Assembly (NCBI GenBank): GCA_964367715.1
Contig: CAYIYO010000033.1
Coordinates: 1-21,267 of the forward strand
DNA length: 21,267 bases
Direction of reading: 5' to 3'
DNA from: CAYIYO01 sp964367715
GTDB taxonomy: Bacteria; Chlamydiota; Chlamydiia; Chlamydiales; Criblamydiaceae
In this document: positions 6,837 to 15,375 of the stretch, piece after piece
How the letters are laid out: each line of letters starts with the position of its first letter
Position numbering within the stretch: the stretch's first letter is position 1
The notes under the pieces: model-generated
Database searches by the model: none
The model's input: the letters and a program-made list of their open reading frames with translations, nothing else
Told to the model about the DNA's origin: nothing
Program-made: the position numbers and the translations under genes

Positions 6837-7622
6837 TTACTCTGCTTGTTGCTGAGCTTCATATTGGCATTTAATTGCATCCCACTCTTCTAATGCTGTA
6901 ATAACTTCTCCCAATTCAACTATAAAACCCCTATCTTCGGATTCGTTAGATTCACATCTTTTTTGATACTCTGAACGAAATAACTTTAAATTAGGTTTAT
7001 TTTTTTGATCATTTTTAGAAATGTATTCTATAGATCCCGATATTGCAGACTCACTGAAAAAATGGAATCCATCCTTAATTTTTAAATATTGTTCATTAAG
7101 TTTTAATGCGGCAAACAAGTCTTCCAATATTTTCTTTTTATTTTCTACTTGTTCAAGCGTTACCCTCTCAAAGTCTTTTAAGATTACTGAAGATAAAACG
7201 ACCTTTTCTTCAGGAGCAGGTGCCAGGGATAGTGATCCCTGATCATGGGATTGGTCCACAACTTGTGATTTTGTATCCTCTTCGATTGACTTCGTTTTTT
7301 CAGCTTGTGTTTTTGTAATGATACCGAAAATAGAGGCTAAAGCAATTGCGCCAATGGCAATCGCACCCGCTGCTATAGTAGGGATAAATAATCCGATTGT
7401 ACCCATTGCTGCAACGACAGATGCTGTAAAGCCGAGGATAGCTCCTGGTATGATTGCAGGTGCAAATAAAATGGTAAGAACGACTGCTGTTACTAATAAA
7501 GCAACTGCTCCTGCTGCAACCCCAACAACCGTCATCGCAATCGCTGGATTTTTCCAGCTCTTAGATGTGAGAGGTGGATCTGTACTTGAAAATGTATCTA
7601 GTTTATCTGGGATAGCTGGCAT
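6837..7622 (-). CDS. Putative inclusion-membrane (Inc-like) protein with charged C-terminal domain
   Basis: The product is 261 residues. A short polar N-terminus (1-19, Ser/Thr/Pro-rich) is followed by a hydrophobic domain at about 25-102 with TILFAPAIIP (50-59) and GTIGLFIPTI (74-83). Then comes an acidic linker (105-140) and a charged, largely helical domain (145-261) with a likely coiled coil around LEQVENKKKILEDLFAALKL. The layout matches chlamydial Inc proteins, whose long tail faces host cytosol. Residues 20-104 align without gaps to the Inc-like protein at 661-1230; the C-terminal parts are unrelated. The ATG at 7622 has AAGGAA 6 bases upstream. The gene is inserted between rplQ and gapA, which are neighbours in other chlamydiae. 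The specific host role is unknown. Confidence 0.75.
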   Translation of the reverse strand: MPAIPDKLDTFSSTDPPLTSKSWKNPAIAMTVVGVAAGAVALLVTAVVLTILFAPAIIPGAILGFTASVVAAMGTIGLFIPTIAAGAIAIGAIALASIFGIITKTQAEKTKSIEEDTKSQVVDQSHDQGSLSLAPAPEEKVVLSSVILKDFERVTLEQVENKKKILEDLFAALKLNEQYLKIKDGFHFFSESAISGSIEYISKNDQKNKPNLKLFRSEYQKRCESNESEDRGFIVELGEVITALEEWDAIKCQYEAQQQAE

Positions 7623-7661
7623 AAGAATTTCCTTATAGTTAATTTAATTATATTAATATAT

Positions 7662-7690
7662 AACATAACATTTATTTGATTAATAAGCAA
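7662..7690 (-). promoter_or_regulatory. Candidate promoter of the Inc-like gene at 6837-7622
   Basis: Minus strand: TTGCTT (7685-7690), 17-base spacer, TATGTT (7662-7667). A perfect TATAAT also occurs at 7647-7652 but without a good -35. The region is extremely AT-rich, so chance matches are likely. Confidence 0.35.
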
Positions 7691-7984
7691 TAAAATAATT
7701 TTCCAACGCCCCCTCTTATTTTATAAGATCACGGAAATAATAAAATTAAAATTTACATTTTTTAGTAACCGGTCAAGGGGAGATGATTTAAGGCGTCGGG
7801 ATTATTTTTATGCATTCATCGGAGCAGCGCTGCTGCACTGAAAAACTTATGATAGGCGCCGTGACCGATTACCAAAATATCAGTTATATCTGAAAGGCAT
7901 GTGCATAAAGGTCATTAATGTCTTTGGTGTCGTTATTGTCGTTTCTCCCTTGTCGTTTCTCCTTTGTGGATTTTTCGTGAGGGT
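7691..7984. other. Non-coding gap between Inc-like gene and the ribosomal operon
   Basis: No supported gene. The left half is AT-rich. It holds a 12-base palindrome AGCAGCGCTGCT (7823-7834) and a 14-base tandem duplication (TTGTCGTTTCTCC at 7936-7948 and 7950-7962). Short open frames on the minus strand have no ribosome binding site or recognisable product. Confidence 0.6.
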
Positions 7985-8022
7985 AAAAAAAGAGCGCATT
8001 CAACATTTCTGTCGAATGCGCT
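7985..8022 (-). terminator. Intrinsic terminator of the rplC-rplQ operon
   Basis: On the minus strand a perfect 9-bp stem AGCGCATTC / GAATGCGCT encloses a 12-base loop and is followed by a C and seven T. It sits 26 bases after the rplQ stop and should end the ribosomal transcript, isolating the Inc-like gene and gapA from it. Confidence 0.9.
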
Positions 8023-8048
8023 AAAGACTAAAAACTGAAGGCGAATAC

Positions 8049-8486
8049 TTATTCTGGTAAGTATTCGATGATGCACTTTTGTGCATTATCGCCTGCGCGG
8101 TTAGCAGAAGACTTAACGATACGTGTGTAACCACCTTGGCGTGTTGCAAAGCGCGGACCTAGGGTATCAAAAAGTTTTTCGATGACTTGACGGTCTGCGT
8201 TGAATCCGCTCTTGTCTCCAGCGCGTGCAGCGCGTGCTTCTTTTGGAGTGAGTGCGTTAAAACGAATCATTAGTTCTGCAATTGCGCGGCGGCGTGCAGC
8301 CAATGGATTTTCTGTTGATTTTGCAACAGTGATGATTTGTTCCGCATGGCGGCGTAGTTGCTTTGCCTTTTGGACTGTTGTCGTGATCTGTTCATGTTCG
8401 ATCAATGACTTGACCATATTCGCCATCATGCAGCGCTGATGGGAAGATGTACGGCCGAGGCGTTTTGTATCTTTTCGGTGTCTCAT
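8049..8486 (-). CDS. rplQ: 50S ribosomal protein L17
   Basis: Large-subunit protein near the exit-tunnel rim, last gene of the operon. The 145-residue product begins MRHRKDTKRLGRTSSHQRCM, the L17 signature, followed by the conserved MVKSLIEHEQITTT. It is somewhat longer than the roughly 127 residues of E. coli because of a C-terminal insert rich in Ala/Arg (PKEARAARAGDKSGFNADRQ), which chlamydial L17 also tends to have. It starts 9 bases after the rpoA stop, with AGGAGT inside the rpoA end serving as ribosome binding site. Confidence 0.97.
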   Translation of the reverse strand: MRHRKDTKRLGRTSSHQRCMMANMVKSLIEHEQITTTVQKAKQLRRHAEQIITVAKSTENPLAARRRAIAELMIRFNALTPKEARAARAGDKSGFNADRQVIEKLFDTLGPRFATRQGGYTRIVKSSANRAGDNAQKCIIEYLPE

Positions 8487-8495
8487 GTTACTTTT

Positions 8496-9605
8496 CTACT
8501 CCTGAAGACTCTTTTTTGATGTGTGGTATTTCTCCGACAGCTGTTTAACTTTATCTTTTACGTTGTCCATCGTGATGCCGAATCTGGAGAGATCCATACC
8601 CAACGAGAGACCCATGTCAGTCAATTTTGCTTTGATTTCGTTTAGAGACTTCTTACCAAAGTTTCTAAATTCAAGCATTTTGCGCTCAGGAATGGAAACC
8701 AATTCCGCGATCGTTTCAATGTTGGCGCCGCTTAGGCAGTTTGTTGAACGGACGGACAGTTCAATTTCGTCGATGCGGAGACATAGTTTGCCCATGATCT
8801 CGTCTTGTGCATTATCGCCTTCGCCTTTTCCTTCTTCGAATACGAGAAGGAGGTCGTTAAGCTGAGTGAACACATCGAAATGTTTTTGTCCGATTTGTGC
8901 AGCAAAGTCTAGTGCTTCAACAGGAGTAACACGGCCGTCTGTTTGGACTTCGATGATGAGTTTATCGAAGTCGGTGTCTTGTCCGACGCGTGTGTTTTCA
9001 ACAAAGTAGTTTACAAGGCGTACAGGCGAATAGGCTGTATCGACAAGGATTTCATCTGTTGTTTTGTCGAAGATGTTGTGTCTTTCTGATGGCACGTAGC
9101 CGCGGCCTACACCGACGCGGAGGTCGATTTGGCGTTTCATTGGCTTTGTGACATTAAAAAGGTGTAACTCTGGGTTGACGACTTCGTAGATAGAATCTTT
9201 AACGAGGTCACCTAGAGTGACGGCAACTTGACCACCATTTGCATCCAACTGGTCTTGCGTGATGTCGATACCAGTTGTAAGGATACGTGTGTCGCGTGAA
9301 TAGGGCTGATCGATCATTGGCAACTTGCGTAAGAGACCACCTTTCACGTTGAGGACGATATTGGTCATATCCTCAATGATTCCTTCGATCGTCATGTATT
9401 CATGCGAAACACCTTCGATACGGATGGACATGATCCCTGGTGCTTCCAGGCAGGTGAGCATGATGCGGCGCATTGCATTCCCAAGTGTATGTCCGAAGCC
9501 TTTTTCGAAAGCTTCTGCAACAAAACGTGCATATGTTTTTGTCGCCGATTTCTCTTCGAGAGCGATCTGCTGAGGCAATTCGAACTTGCCATATTTCACT
9601 GACAT
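8496..9605 (-). CDS. rpoA: DNA-directed RNA polymerase subunit alpha
   Basis: Assembly platform for beta and beta-prime and contact for UP elements and activators. The 369-residue product has the N-terminal dimerisation domain (about 1-235; FGHTLGNAMRRIML near residues 37-50) and the C-terminal DNA-binding domain with the LSVRSTNCLSGANIETIAEL and GKKSLNEIKAKL helices (about 280-335). The linker carries Glu/Gly/Asp (FEEGKGEGDNAQDE). It is longer than the 329-residue E. coli protein because of an N-terminal extension and tail. ATG at 9605 has AGGAGT 6 bases upstream. No rpsD precedes it, unlike in E. coli. Confidence 0.98.
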   Translation of the reverse strand: MSVKYGKFELPQQIALEEKSATKTYARFVAEAFEKGFGHTLGNAMRRIMLTCLEAPGIMSIRIEGVSHEYMTIEGIIEDMTNIVLNVKGGLLRKLPMIDQPYSRDTRILTTGIDITQDQLDANGGQVAVTLGDLVKDSIYEVVNPELHLFNVTKPMKRQIDLRVGVGRGYVPSERHNIFDKTTDEILVDTAYSPVRLVNYFVENTRVGQDTDFDKLIIEVQTDGRVTPVEALDFAAQIGQKHFDVFTQLNDLLLVFEEGKGEGDNAQDEIMGKLCLRIDEIELSVRSTNCLSGANIETIAELVSIPERKMLEFRNFGKKSLNEIKAKLTDMGLSLGMDLSRFGITMDNVKDKVKQLSEKYHTSKKSLQE

Positions 9606-9667
9606 GTGGTGACTCCTAATATCAAACTTTTATTCCTGAAATGAATTCTATATATACACCAACACTA

Positions 9668-10090
9668 TTATACACGACGGCGTTTGCGTGGGCGGCAGCC
9701 GTTGTAAGGAACAGGTGTTGTATCGCGGATTGAGGTGATAAATAGGCCTGCGCTTTGTAGTCCACGCACAGCAGATTCACGTCCTGCACCTGGTCCATTC
9801 AGATTCACTTCGACTTCTTTCATTCCTGAATCCATCGCGCGTTTTCCTGCATCTTGTGCAACAAGAGTAGCGGCGAAAGCGGATGATTTTCTTGAACCGG
9901 AGAAATTAACTTTACCGGCTGAAGACCATGAGATCACGTGACCGGAAAGATCTGTGATTGTTACGATGGTGTTGTTAAAACTTGCCTTAACGAAAACGAC
10001 GCCGATAGGGCTATGGTGTCCGCTTTTTTTCTTAGGCTTAACTGCTTTTGCGTTATTTTTTTGTTGGTTTTGTTGCGTTTGCTTAGCCAA
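9668..10090 (-). CDS. rpsK: 30S ribosomal protein S11
   Basis: Platform protein that helps form the mRNA exit channel and binds 16S rRNA with S7 and S18. The 140-residue product has a Gln/Asn/Lys-rich N-terminal extension (residues 1-25), then the S11 core: VFVKASFNNTIVTITD, SSAGKVNFSGSRKSS, and the terminal PYNGCRPRKRRRV. The start is TTG at 10090, with GAGGAG 10 bases upstream; no ATG in frame would keep the extension. A rare start codon could lower its yield relative to neighbours. Confidence 0.97.
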   Translation of the reverse strand: MAKQTQQNQQKNNAKAVKPKKKSGHHSPIGVVFVKASFNNTIVTITDLSGHVISWSSAGKVNFSGSRKSSAFAATLVAQDAGKRAMDSGMKEVEVNLNGPGAGRESAVRGLQSAGLFITSIRDTTPVPYNGCRPRKRRRV

Positions 10091-10166
10091 AATCCAGTGA
10101 CTCCTCTTTATATTTTATTTAACAGTAGGGTAGTTTCAAAAAAATGTCTATCTACCCTAGAGAATA

Positions 10167-10535
10167 TTATTTCTTCTTGTTCGCAACAGTCTTACGTTTC
10201 CCTTTACGAGTACGGGAGTTTGTGCGTGTTCTCTGTCCGCGAACAGGCAATCCTTGACGGTGACGAAGACCGCGGTATGCGTGGATGCTGATCAAACGCT
10301 TAATGTTGTTCTGGACTTGACGGCGGAGGTCTCCTTCCACTGTGTATTCAGCTTGAAGCATGTTGTTGAGACGTGCAAGGTCGTCTTGTGTCAGTTCAGA
10401 AGCGCGCATGTCAGGGTTTAGACCCAATTTAGCGATAATTTCTTTCGATCTTACTAGACCGACTCCGTAGATATAAGTCATAGCGACTTCTAATCTTTTT
10501 TTCTCTGGTATATCAACGCCGATAACTCTAGGCAT
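10167..10535 (-). CDS. rpsM: 30S ribosomal protein S13
   Basis: Head protein of the small subunit that contacts the P-site tRNA and bridges to the 50S. The 122-residue product starts MPRVIGVDIPEKKRL, carries the helix-turn-helix YIYGVGLVRSKEIIAK, and ends in the basic tail containing GLPVRGQRTRTNSRTRKGK. ATG at 10535 has AGGAG 6 bases upstream. The 74-base gap to secY contains no rpmJ, infA, adk or map. Confidence 0.97.
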   Translation of the reverse strand: MPRVIGVDIPEKKRLEVAMTYIYGVGLVRSKEIIAKLGLNPDMRASELTQDDLARLNNMLQAEYTVEGDLRRQVQNNIKRLISIHAYRGLRHRQGLPVRGQRTRTNSRTRKGKRKTVANKKK

Positions 10536-10609
10536 TTATCTCTCCTATAAACCTAACTAATTTATCATAAGAATTCATTAATCGCAAGTACCATACTCGA
10601 TTTTAGCGA

Positions 10610-11977
10610 TTAACGGCCGGAAATACGGCCTTTTTTCATAAAACCATCGTAACGCTTCGTCAGCAGATGAGATTCCACCTGTTTCATCGTGTCGAGAACA
10701 ACCCCGACAAGGATGAGTAGGGCGGTTCCGCCGAAGAAGTAACTAATTGTTTGGGAAACCCCTAACAACCGTTGGACAATCTGTGGCAGGATAGCAATCG
10801 CGGCGAGGAAGACGGCTCCGAGGAGTGTCACTCTATTCATCGTTGATTCCAAAAATTCCTGCGTCGGACGTCCCTGTCTAATTCCTGGGATGAAGGCTCC
10901 GTTCTTCTTCATATCGGAAGCAATTTGGTCAGGATGAAACTGTGTTGCTGTCCAAAAATAGGTGAAGAAGATGATGAGACCAACATAAAATGCTGTGTAT
11001 GCGCCGCTGGTGGCGATCCAATTTGCTGCCATGCCAATCCAATTTCCTGTGCCGACAAAAGTGGCGAGAGTGGCAGGAAACATGAGGAGTGAAGAAGCGA
11101 AGATAACCGGAATAACCCCTGCATAGTTCACTTTCAATGGGATAAATGAGCTGCCGCCCTGGACTTCTTTTCTTCCAACCATACGACGGGCATGTTGGAG
11201 AGGGATGCGTCTATTGCCTTGGATCACGAGAATTGTCGATATCGTCACGACGACAAAGACGAATGCGAGAAGCAGGACAGAGGCGAAGGTCATTTGGCCT
11301 GGCTCTTGTGAGTCAAGGTTAAGTTGTTGAATGATCATGCCGACAGCTGTAGGCAGCTGTGAGAGGATTCCTAACGAGATGATCAAGCTCATGCCGTTGC
11401 CGATACCGCGTTCGGTGATTTGTTCGCCGATCCACATAAGTAGGATTGTTCCTGTCGTCATTGTACAGATCACAATAGCGAAGAAAAGCCAAGGAAATCC
11501 AAAAGCTTGGAAGTCGAGAAGTTCGCCTGTGATGATGCCTGGACGCGAAATATTCATTTGTATCGCATATTTTGCGAATAGGCCGGACTGTACAAAGGAA
11601 AGAAGAACCGTTAGGAGACGTGTAATTTTACCAATTTTACGTTTTCCTGCTTCCGGATTTTCTTTCACTTCGCGTTGAAGTGACGGCCATGTGGCAACGA
11701 GAAGTTGGGTGATGATCGAAGAGGAGATGTAGGGAACAACACCTAAGGCGATGACAGTCATCTGCGAAAAGGCGCCGCCGGAGAAGATATTGACCATTTG
11801 AAAAATATTTTGTGAGCCGCCAAGAGCTTGTTTAAAGTAGCTCAAGGCGATCTCACTGTTGATTCCAGGGACGGGAATAAACCCGCCTATCCGGCAAAAG
11901 AAAAGCATCATCAGAGTAAATGTGATGCGTGCTCTCAACTCAGGTATCTGTAGTACTCGTTGTATGGCTTGGAGCAT
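10610..11977 (-). CDS. secY: Protein translocase subunit SecY
   Basis: Ten-helix pore of the Sec translocon in the inner membrane, moving preproteins out with SecE, SecG and SecA. The 455-residue product starts with a short cytoplasmic helix and TM1 (TFTLMMLFFCRIGGFIPVPG), includes the plug region with NIFSGGAFSQMTVIALGVVP, the GNGMSLIISLGI helix, and the basic loop RRIPLQHARRMVGRK, and ends FMKKGRISGR. Length is slightly above the 443 of E. coli. The ATG at 11977 is preceded by GAAGGA 7 bases upstream. It is embedded between rplO and rpsM as in the classical spc operon. Confidence 0.98.
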   Translation of the reverse strand: MLQAIQRVLQIPELRARITFTLMMLFFCRIGGFIPVPGINSEIALSYFKQALGGSQNIFQMVNIFSGGAFSQMTVIALGVVPYISSSIITQLLVATWPSLQREVKENPEAGKRKIGKITRLLTVLLSFVQSGLFAKYAIQMNISRPGIITGELLDFQAFGFPWLFFAIVICTMTTGTILLMWIGEQITERGIGNGMSLIISLGILSQLPTAVGMIIQQLNLDSQEPGQMTFASVLLLAFVFVVVTISTILVIQGNRRIPLQHARRMVGRKEVQGGSSFIPLKVNYAGVIPVIFASSLLMFPATLATFVGTGNWIGMAANWIATSGAYTAFYVGLIIFFTYFWTATQFHPDQIASDMKKNGAFIPGIRQGRPTQEFLESTMNRVTLLGAVFLAAIAILPQIVQRLLGVSQTISYFFGGTALLILVGVVLDTMKQVESHLLTKRYDGFMKKGRISGR

Positions 11978-12026
11978 GTTTTTTCCTTCAAGTTAGGTTT
12001 ATTTGTCCGAAGAATCAAATCCGGGG

Positions 12027-12476
12027 TTAACCGATCAGTGTAACCTCAATTCCTGCACGATGCAACTTTTCTTTTGCACTTTCAGAAAGAGCGTTTACAT
12101 TGATCTTTACTTTTTTAGTAAGTTCGCCGTTGCCCAAAACTTTAACCGCATCACAACGTCCGCCGATAAAGCCGCGTTGTCTAAGAGTTTCGAGAGAGAT
12201 TGTATCCCCTTCTTCGAACATTTCTTCGATTTGGTCTAGATTGATGCTGCGAACGACTTTACTAAAACGTACGTTGCTGAAACCACGAATAGGCAATTTC
12301 ATATAAAGGCGGAACTGGCCCCCTTCATATCCTGCGCGCGATGTCCAACCGGAACGTGCGCCTGCCCCTTTTGTACCACGACCGCATGTTTTACCGGCTG
12401 TGGACCCAATTCCGCGTCCGACGCGACGGCTTTGTTTCCGTGCGCGGGAAGTGTCTTTTAGACTGTGTAAATTCAT
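12027..12476 (-). CDS. rplO: 50S ribosomal protein L15
   Basis: Late-assembly protein reaching into the 23S core. The 149-residue product has the typical Gly/Arg-rich N-terminus (RKQSRRVGRGIGSTAGKTCG) followed by SGWTSRAGYEGGQFRLYMKL and a globular C-terminal domain. Its ATG overlaps the rpsE stop (ATGA, 4 bases shared), so the two are translationally coupled. The L30 gene (rpmD) normally found between them is absent. Confidence 0.97.
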   Translation of the reverse strand: MNLHSLKDTSRARKQSRRVGRGIGSTAGKTCGRGTKGAGARSGWTSRAGYEGGQFRLYMKLPIRGFSNVRFSKVVRSINLDQIEEMFEEGDTISLETLRQRGFIGGRCDAVKVLGNGELTKKVKINVNALSESAKEKLHRAGIEVTLIG

Positions 12477-12982
12477 GATGCTTGTCCTCTTGCCTTCTTA
12501 ATGGATTCACGGGAACGCAATAATGAAAGAGCTTTAAAAAGTGCTTTCACCATGTTGATAGGATTAGGAGCGCCGAGATTTTTGACCATCACGTCTGTGT
12601 AACCAGCGTAGGTCATGATATCACGGTACTTCGAACCTGCGATCAAACCGCTACCTTTTGGTGTTGGACGAACGAGAACAGAAGCACCATCGAAGTGAAC
12701 TTCGATTTCATGCGGAACTGTTGTTCCTTCCAACGGATAAGATCTCATGCTCTTGCGAGCATTTTCGCCACCTTTGCGAATGGCATCGGTAAGTTCGTTT
12801 GCTTTAGCAAAGCCGTATCCGACTCGGCCTTTACCATCTGCGGCGAGGATAAGTGCAGAAAAACTAAATTTGCGTCCACCTTTTACGACTTTGGAGCAGC
12901 GATTAATATGGAGAACTTTTTCTACCATATCGCTCTGCACTTTGTCTTTTTCCCTTTTCGGTGAATCTTGATGTTTTGCCAT
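12473..12982 (-). CDS. rpsE: 30S ribosomal protein S5
   Basis: Small-subunit protein at the mRNA entry channel, involved in fidelity. The 169-residue product has the dsRBD-like N-terminal domain (VLHINRCSKVVKGGRKFSFS, then GYGFAKANELTDAIRKG) and the C-terminal domain with VLVRPTPKGSGLIAG. Length matches the family (E. coli 167). ATG at 12982 has AGGAA just upstream. It overlaps rplO by 4 bases. Confidence 0.97.
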   Translation of the reverse strand: MAKHQDSPKREKDKVQSDMVEKVLHINRCSKVVKGGRKFSFSALILAADGKGRVGYGFAKANELTDAIRKGGENARKSMRSYPLEGTTVPHEIEVHFDGASVLVRPTPKGSGLIAGSKYRDIMTYAGYTDVMVKNLGAPNPINMVKALFKALSLLRSRESIKKARGQAS

Positions 12983-13009
12983 GGAAATTCCTAATTAAAT
13001 GTTCACCCG

Positions 13010-13381
13010 TTAAAACTGCAGACCGGCAGCGCGTGCAGCATTTGCAAGCTCGGCCAAGAGTCCGTGATACTTGAAGGGACCGCGGTCGAAGATAACATGT
13101 TTAATGTTTTGCTTCAAAGCGATTTCCGCAATGCGTTCTCCAAGCTTAGCAGCTGATGCCTTATTCTTTTTGCAGAATTCAGTATTTTGAAACTCTTTAG
13201 CAAATGTCGCTGCTGTTCCAAGTGTCTCACCTTTTGTGTCATCGATGATTTGCACTTGAATGTGCTTGTTCGACTTCACAACGCAAAGACGGGGTTTTGT
13301 CGCATCGCCGCGGAGTTTGTTTCTTACTCTGCGGGTACGGCGCCAGCGCTTTACGTTCAATTTTAACTGTTGTTTATTCAT
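13010..13381 (-). CDS. rplR: 50S ribosomal protein L18
   Basis: Binds 5S rRNA in the central protuberance with L5. The 123-residue product has the basic N-terminus RWRRTRRVRNKLRGDATKPR, the core RLCVVKSNKHIQVQIIDD, and the conserved C-terminal VIFDRGPFKYHGLLAELANAARAAGL. Normal length. It lies 26 bases after rplF in the usual order. Confidence 0.97.
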   Translation of the reverse strand: MNKQQLKLNVKRWRRTRRVRNKLRGDATKPRLCVVKSNKHIQVQIIDDTKGETLGTAATFAKEFQNTEFCKKNKASAAKLGERIAEIALKQNIKHVIFDRGPFKYHGLLAELANAARAAGLQF

Positions 13382-13407
13382 AACTTCTTCTCATCCACAT
13401 CTATTTA

Positions 13408-13953
13408 TTACTTCGACGAGGCTGCGGACTTTCCAGCCTTCTTACGGACATACTCGCCAACGTAGCGGATGCCTTTACCTTGATAGGGTTCCGGTGGTTT
13501 CTTTGCGCGGATTTCTGCAGCGAACTGCCCTACAACGCGTTTGTCGATGCCGGTAATTTTAATTTTTGTCCCTTTTTCAATCTCGATCTTTAAGCCTTCA
13601 GGAATATTAATCAGTGTTGGGTGGGAATTTCCCACTTGTAGATCGATTTCGTTTCCTTTGACAGCTGCGCGGTAACCGACGCCGATCATCTCGAGACTGC
13701 GTTCAAATCCTTTAGAGGTTCCTACGACCATGTTGTCGATCAATGTTCTGTAAAGACCGTGCATTGCACCGGCTTTATCAAAACTGTCGTCGACGGTGAC
13801 GTGAAGTTCCTTGTTTTCGATCGTCACTTTCACGCAGGCGTGGATATCCTGAACGAGAAGTCCTTTAGGACCTTTCACATGAACTTGTTGTTCTTTTACG
13901 CTGACTTCTACACCACTTGGAATTGTGATCGGAAGTTTTCCTTTACGTGACAT
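13408..13953 (-). CDS. rplF: 50S ribosomal protein L6
   Basis: Large-subunit protein near the factor-binding site, contacting the sarcin-ricin region. The 181-residue product starts MSRKGKLPITIPSGVEVSV and has two tandem alpha/beta repeats; the second includes ITGIDKRVVGQFAAEIRAKK and PEPYQGKGIRYVGEYVRKKAGK, the L6 signature. ATG at 13953 has AAGGAG 9 bases upstream. Length is normal. Confidence 0.97.
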   Translation of the reverse strand: MSRKGKLPITIPSGVEVSVKEQQVHVKGPKGLLVQDIHACVKVTIENKELHVTVDDSFDKAGAMHGLYRTLIDNMVVGTSKGFERSLEMIGVGYRAAVKGNEIDLQVGNSHPTLINIPEGLKIEIEKGTKIKITGIDKRVVGQFAAEIRAKKPPEPYQGKGIRYVGEYVRKKAGKSAASSK

Positions 13954-14002
13954 TTGCTATAACTCCTTCGCTATTCTGCTCGTTTAACACCGCGATGACT
14001 GC

Positions 14003-14404
14003 TTACCATACCTTACAAAGCAGTTCGCCGCCAATTTTGCGTTGTCTTGCTTCCATACCAGGCAGAAGACCTTGCGATGTGGACACAATTGTCAGGCCTA
14101 GGCTTCCGTAGAAGTTGGGGATTTCTTCGTACCCAACGTATTTGCGTGTTCCCGGTTTCGAGACACGTTGTAGTCCTTGGATCACAGGCTGACGGTGTTC
14201 GGAGTATTTCAAAAAGATCCTCATCATTCCACGGCCGTTCTCATCTTTTTTGACGAGACAGCTGTCGATGAATCCTTGACCTTTAAGGATATCCGCCATG
14301 CTCTGGTTAATTTTGCTCCAATTGACATCGACAAAGCGGCGCTGTGCTCGGCTTGCATTGCGAATTCTTGTCAGGAAATCGGCTATTGGATCGCTTAATG
14401 CCAT
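14003..14404 (-). CDS. rpsH: 30S ribosomal protein S8
   Basis: Primary 16S rRNA-binding protein; in E. coli it also represses the spc operon by binding its mRNA near rplE. The 133-residue product starts SDPIADFLTRIRNASRAQRR and ends with GLTIVSTSQGLLPGMEARQR followed by the GGELLCKVW terminus, typical of S8. It follows rplE directly; the rpsN gene usual in between is absent, as in other chlamydiae. Confidence 0.97.
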   Translation of the reverse strand: MALSDPIADFLTRIRNASRAQRRFVDVNWSKINQSMADILKGQGFIDSCLVKKDENGRGMMRIFLKYSEHRQPVIQGLQRVSKPGTRKYVGYEEIPNFYGSLGLTIVSTSQGLLPGMEARQRKIGGELLCKVW

Positions 14405-14423
14405 GCTCCCTACTCCTCTATAC

Positions 14424-14981
14424 TTATGCTGCTACCATGACTGGTAAGTTTTTAAATGGTAACCCTAGCTGTCTTAACAGTTCGACGCATTCATCGTCGG
14501 TATTTGCACTAGTGACGAAAGTAATATTCATCCCTTGTGTGCGTTTAACTTCATCAAGATTGAGCTCGGGAAAAATTTGTTGATCATCAATTCCTAAACT
14601 GTAGTTACCTTTGCCATCGCACTTGGTAGGAAAACCTCTAAAGTCACGAATACGGGGGGAAACAACATTGAAGAAACGGTCAATGAAATCGTACATCCGA
14701 ATTCCGCGTAAAGTCACTTTCAATCCAACGATTTGACCTTCGCGCAGTTTAAAGTTAGAGACTGCTTTTTTAGCTTTTGTAACTAATGGTTTTTGTCCTG
14801 TTAGGAGTGTTAACTCATTGATACAGTCTTGTATAGCATTTTTCTCTTTAGCAGCTTCTGCGATACCCATTGTGACGATAACTTTCATCATTTTTGGGAT
14901 CATCATCGGATTCTCGTATCCAAAGCGCTCTTGGAGACCTTTTTTGATCTCTTTTTGATATCTTTGTTTTAATCGGGACAT
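14424..14981 (-). CDS. rplE: 50S ribosomal protein L5
   Basis: Binds 5S rRNA and contacts the P-site tRNA. The 185-residue product has YQKEIKKGLQERFGYENPM, then LTGQKPLVTKAKKAVSNFKL and GLKVTLRGIRMYDFIDRFFN, the L5 signatures, and RTQGMNITFVTSANTDDECV near the end. Slightly longer than the 179 of E. coli. ATG at 14981 has only a weak ribosome binding site, which suggests coupling to rplX. Confidence 0.97.
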   Translation of the reverse strand: MSRLKQRYQKEIKKGLQERFGYENPMMIPKMMKVIVTMGIAEAAKEKNAIQDCINELTLLTGQKPLVTKAKKAVSNFKLREGQIVGLKVTLRGIRMYDFIDRFFNVVSPRIRDFRGFPTKCDGKGNYSLGIDDQQIFPELNLDEVKRTQGMNITFVTSANTDDECVELLRQLGLPFKNLPVMVAA

Positions 14982-15006
14982 GATTTCATTAACTCATCAT
15001 TTAAGT

Positions 15007-15375
15007 TTATTGTTTTCTAAGGGAACGGTATACAACATCATTTCCATTCTCGTCGCTGTAGAAGAACTCACGTTCGCCTTCAGTGGTGGATCGCACTTTA
15101 AGTTTTACCGCTTTCCCTTCGCTTGTACAAGCCATCAAGTTAGAAGTGTGGATCGGACGTTCGATCTCTACAATTTTTCCTTGAGGATTCATTTGCGATG
15201 CTTTCACATGGCGTTTACGGACGTTGATTCCTTGAACGATGGCGGTTTCGCCAGCGATGGAAAGAACTTTTCCTGTCGTGCCTTTGTAGTTACCGGTGAT
15301 TGCTATGACAGTGTCGCCGGTACGAATTTTTTTTGTCTTGCTTGTCGTTCTTTTATTAGCAGGTAATGGTTTCAT
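15007..15375 (-). CDS. rplX: 50S ribosomal protein L24
   Basis: Assembly-initiating large-subunit protein near the exit tunnel. The 122-residue product contains the KOW motif KIRTGDTVIAITGNYKGTTG (residues about 16-35) and GINVRKRHVKASQMNPQGKI. It is longer than the 104 of E. coli through a C-terminal extension (FFYSDENGNDVVYRSLRKQ). Its ATG overlaps the rplN stop codon by one base (TAATG), a coupled arrangement. Confidence 0.97.
   Translation of the reverse strand: MKPLPANKRTTSKTKKIRTGDTVIAITGNYKGTTGKVLSIAGETAIVQGINVRKRHVKASQMNPQGKIVEIERPIHTSNLMACTSEGKAVKLKVRSTTEGEREFFYSDENGNDVVYRSLRKQ

Noticed and set aside
7691..7984. Possible small gene or remnant on the minus strand
   Set aside because: Short frames only, without a ribosome binding site or recognisable motif. 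The 14-base tandem duplication and 12-base palindrome are too small to interpret.
12473..12482. Hidden rpmD (L30) between rpsE and rplO, and rpsN between rplE and rpsH
   Set aside because: rpsE and rplO overlap by 4 bases and the rplE-rpsH gap is 19 bases, so there is no room for either gene.
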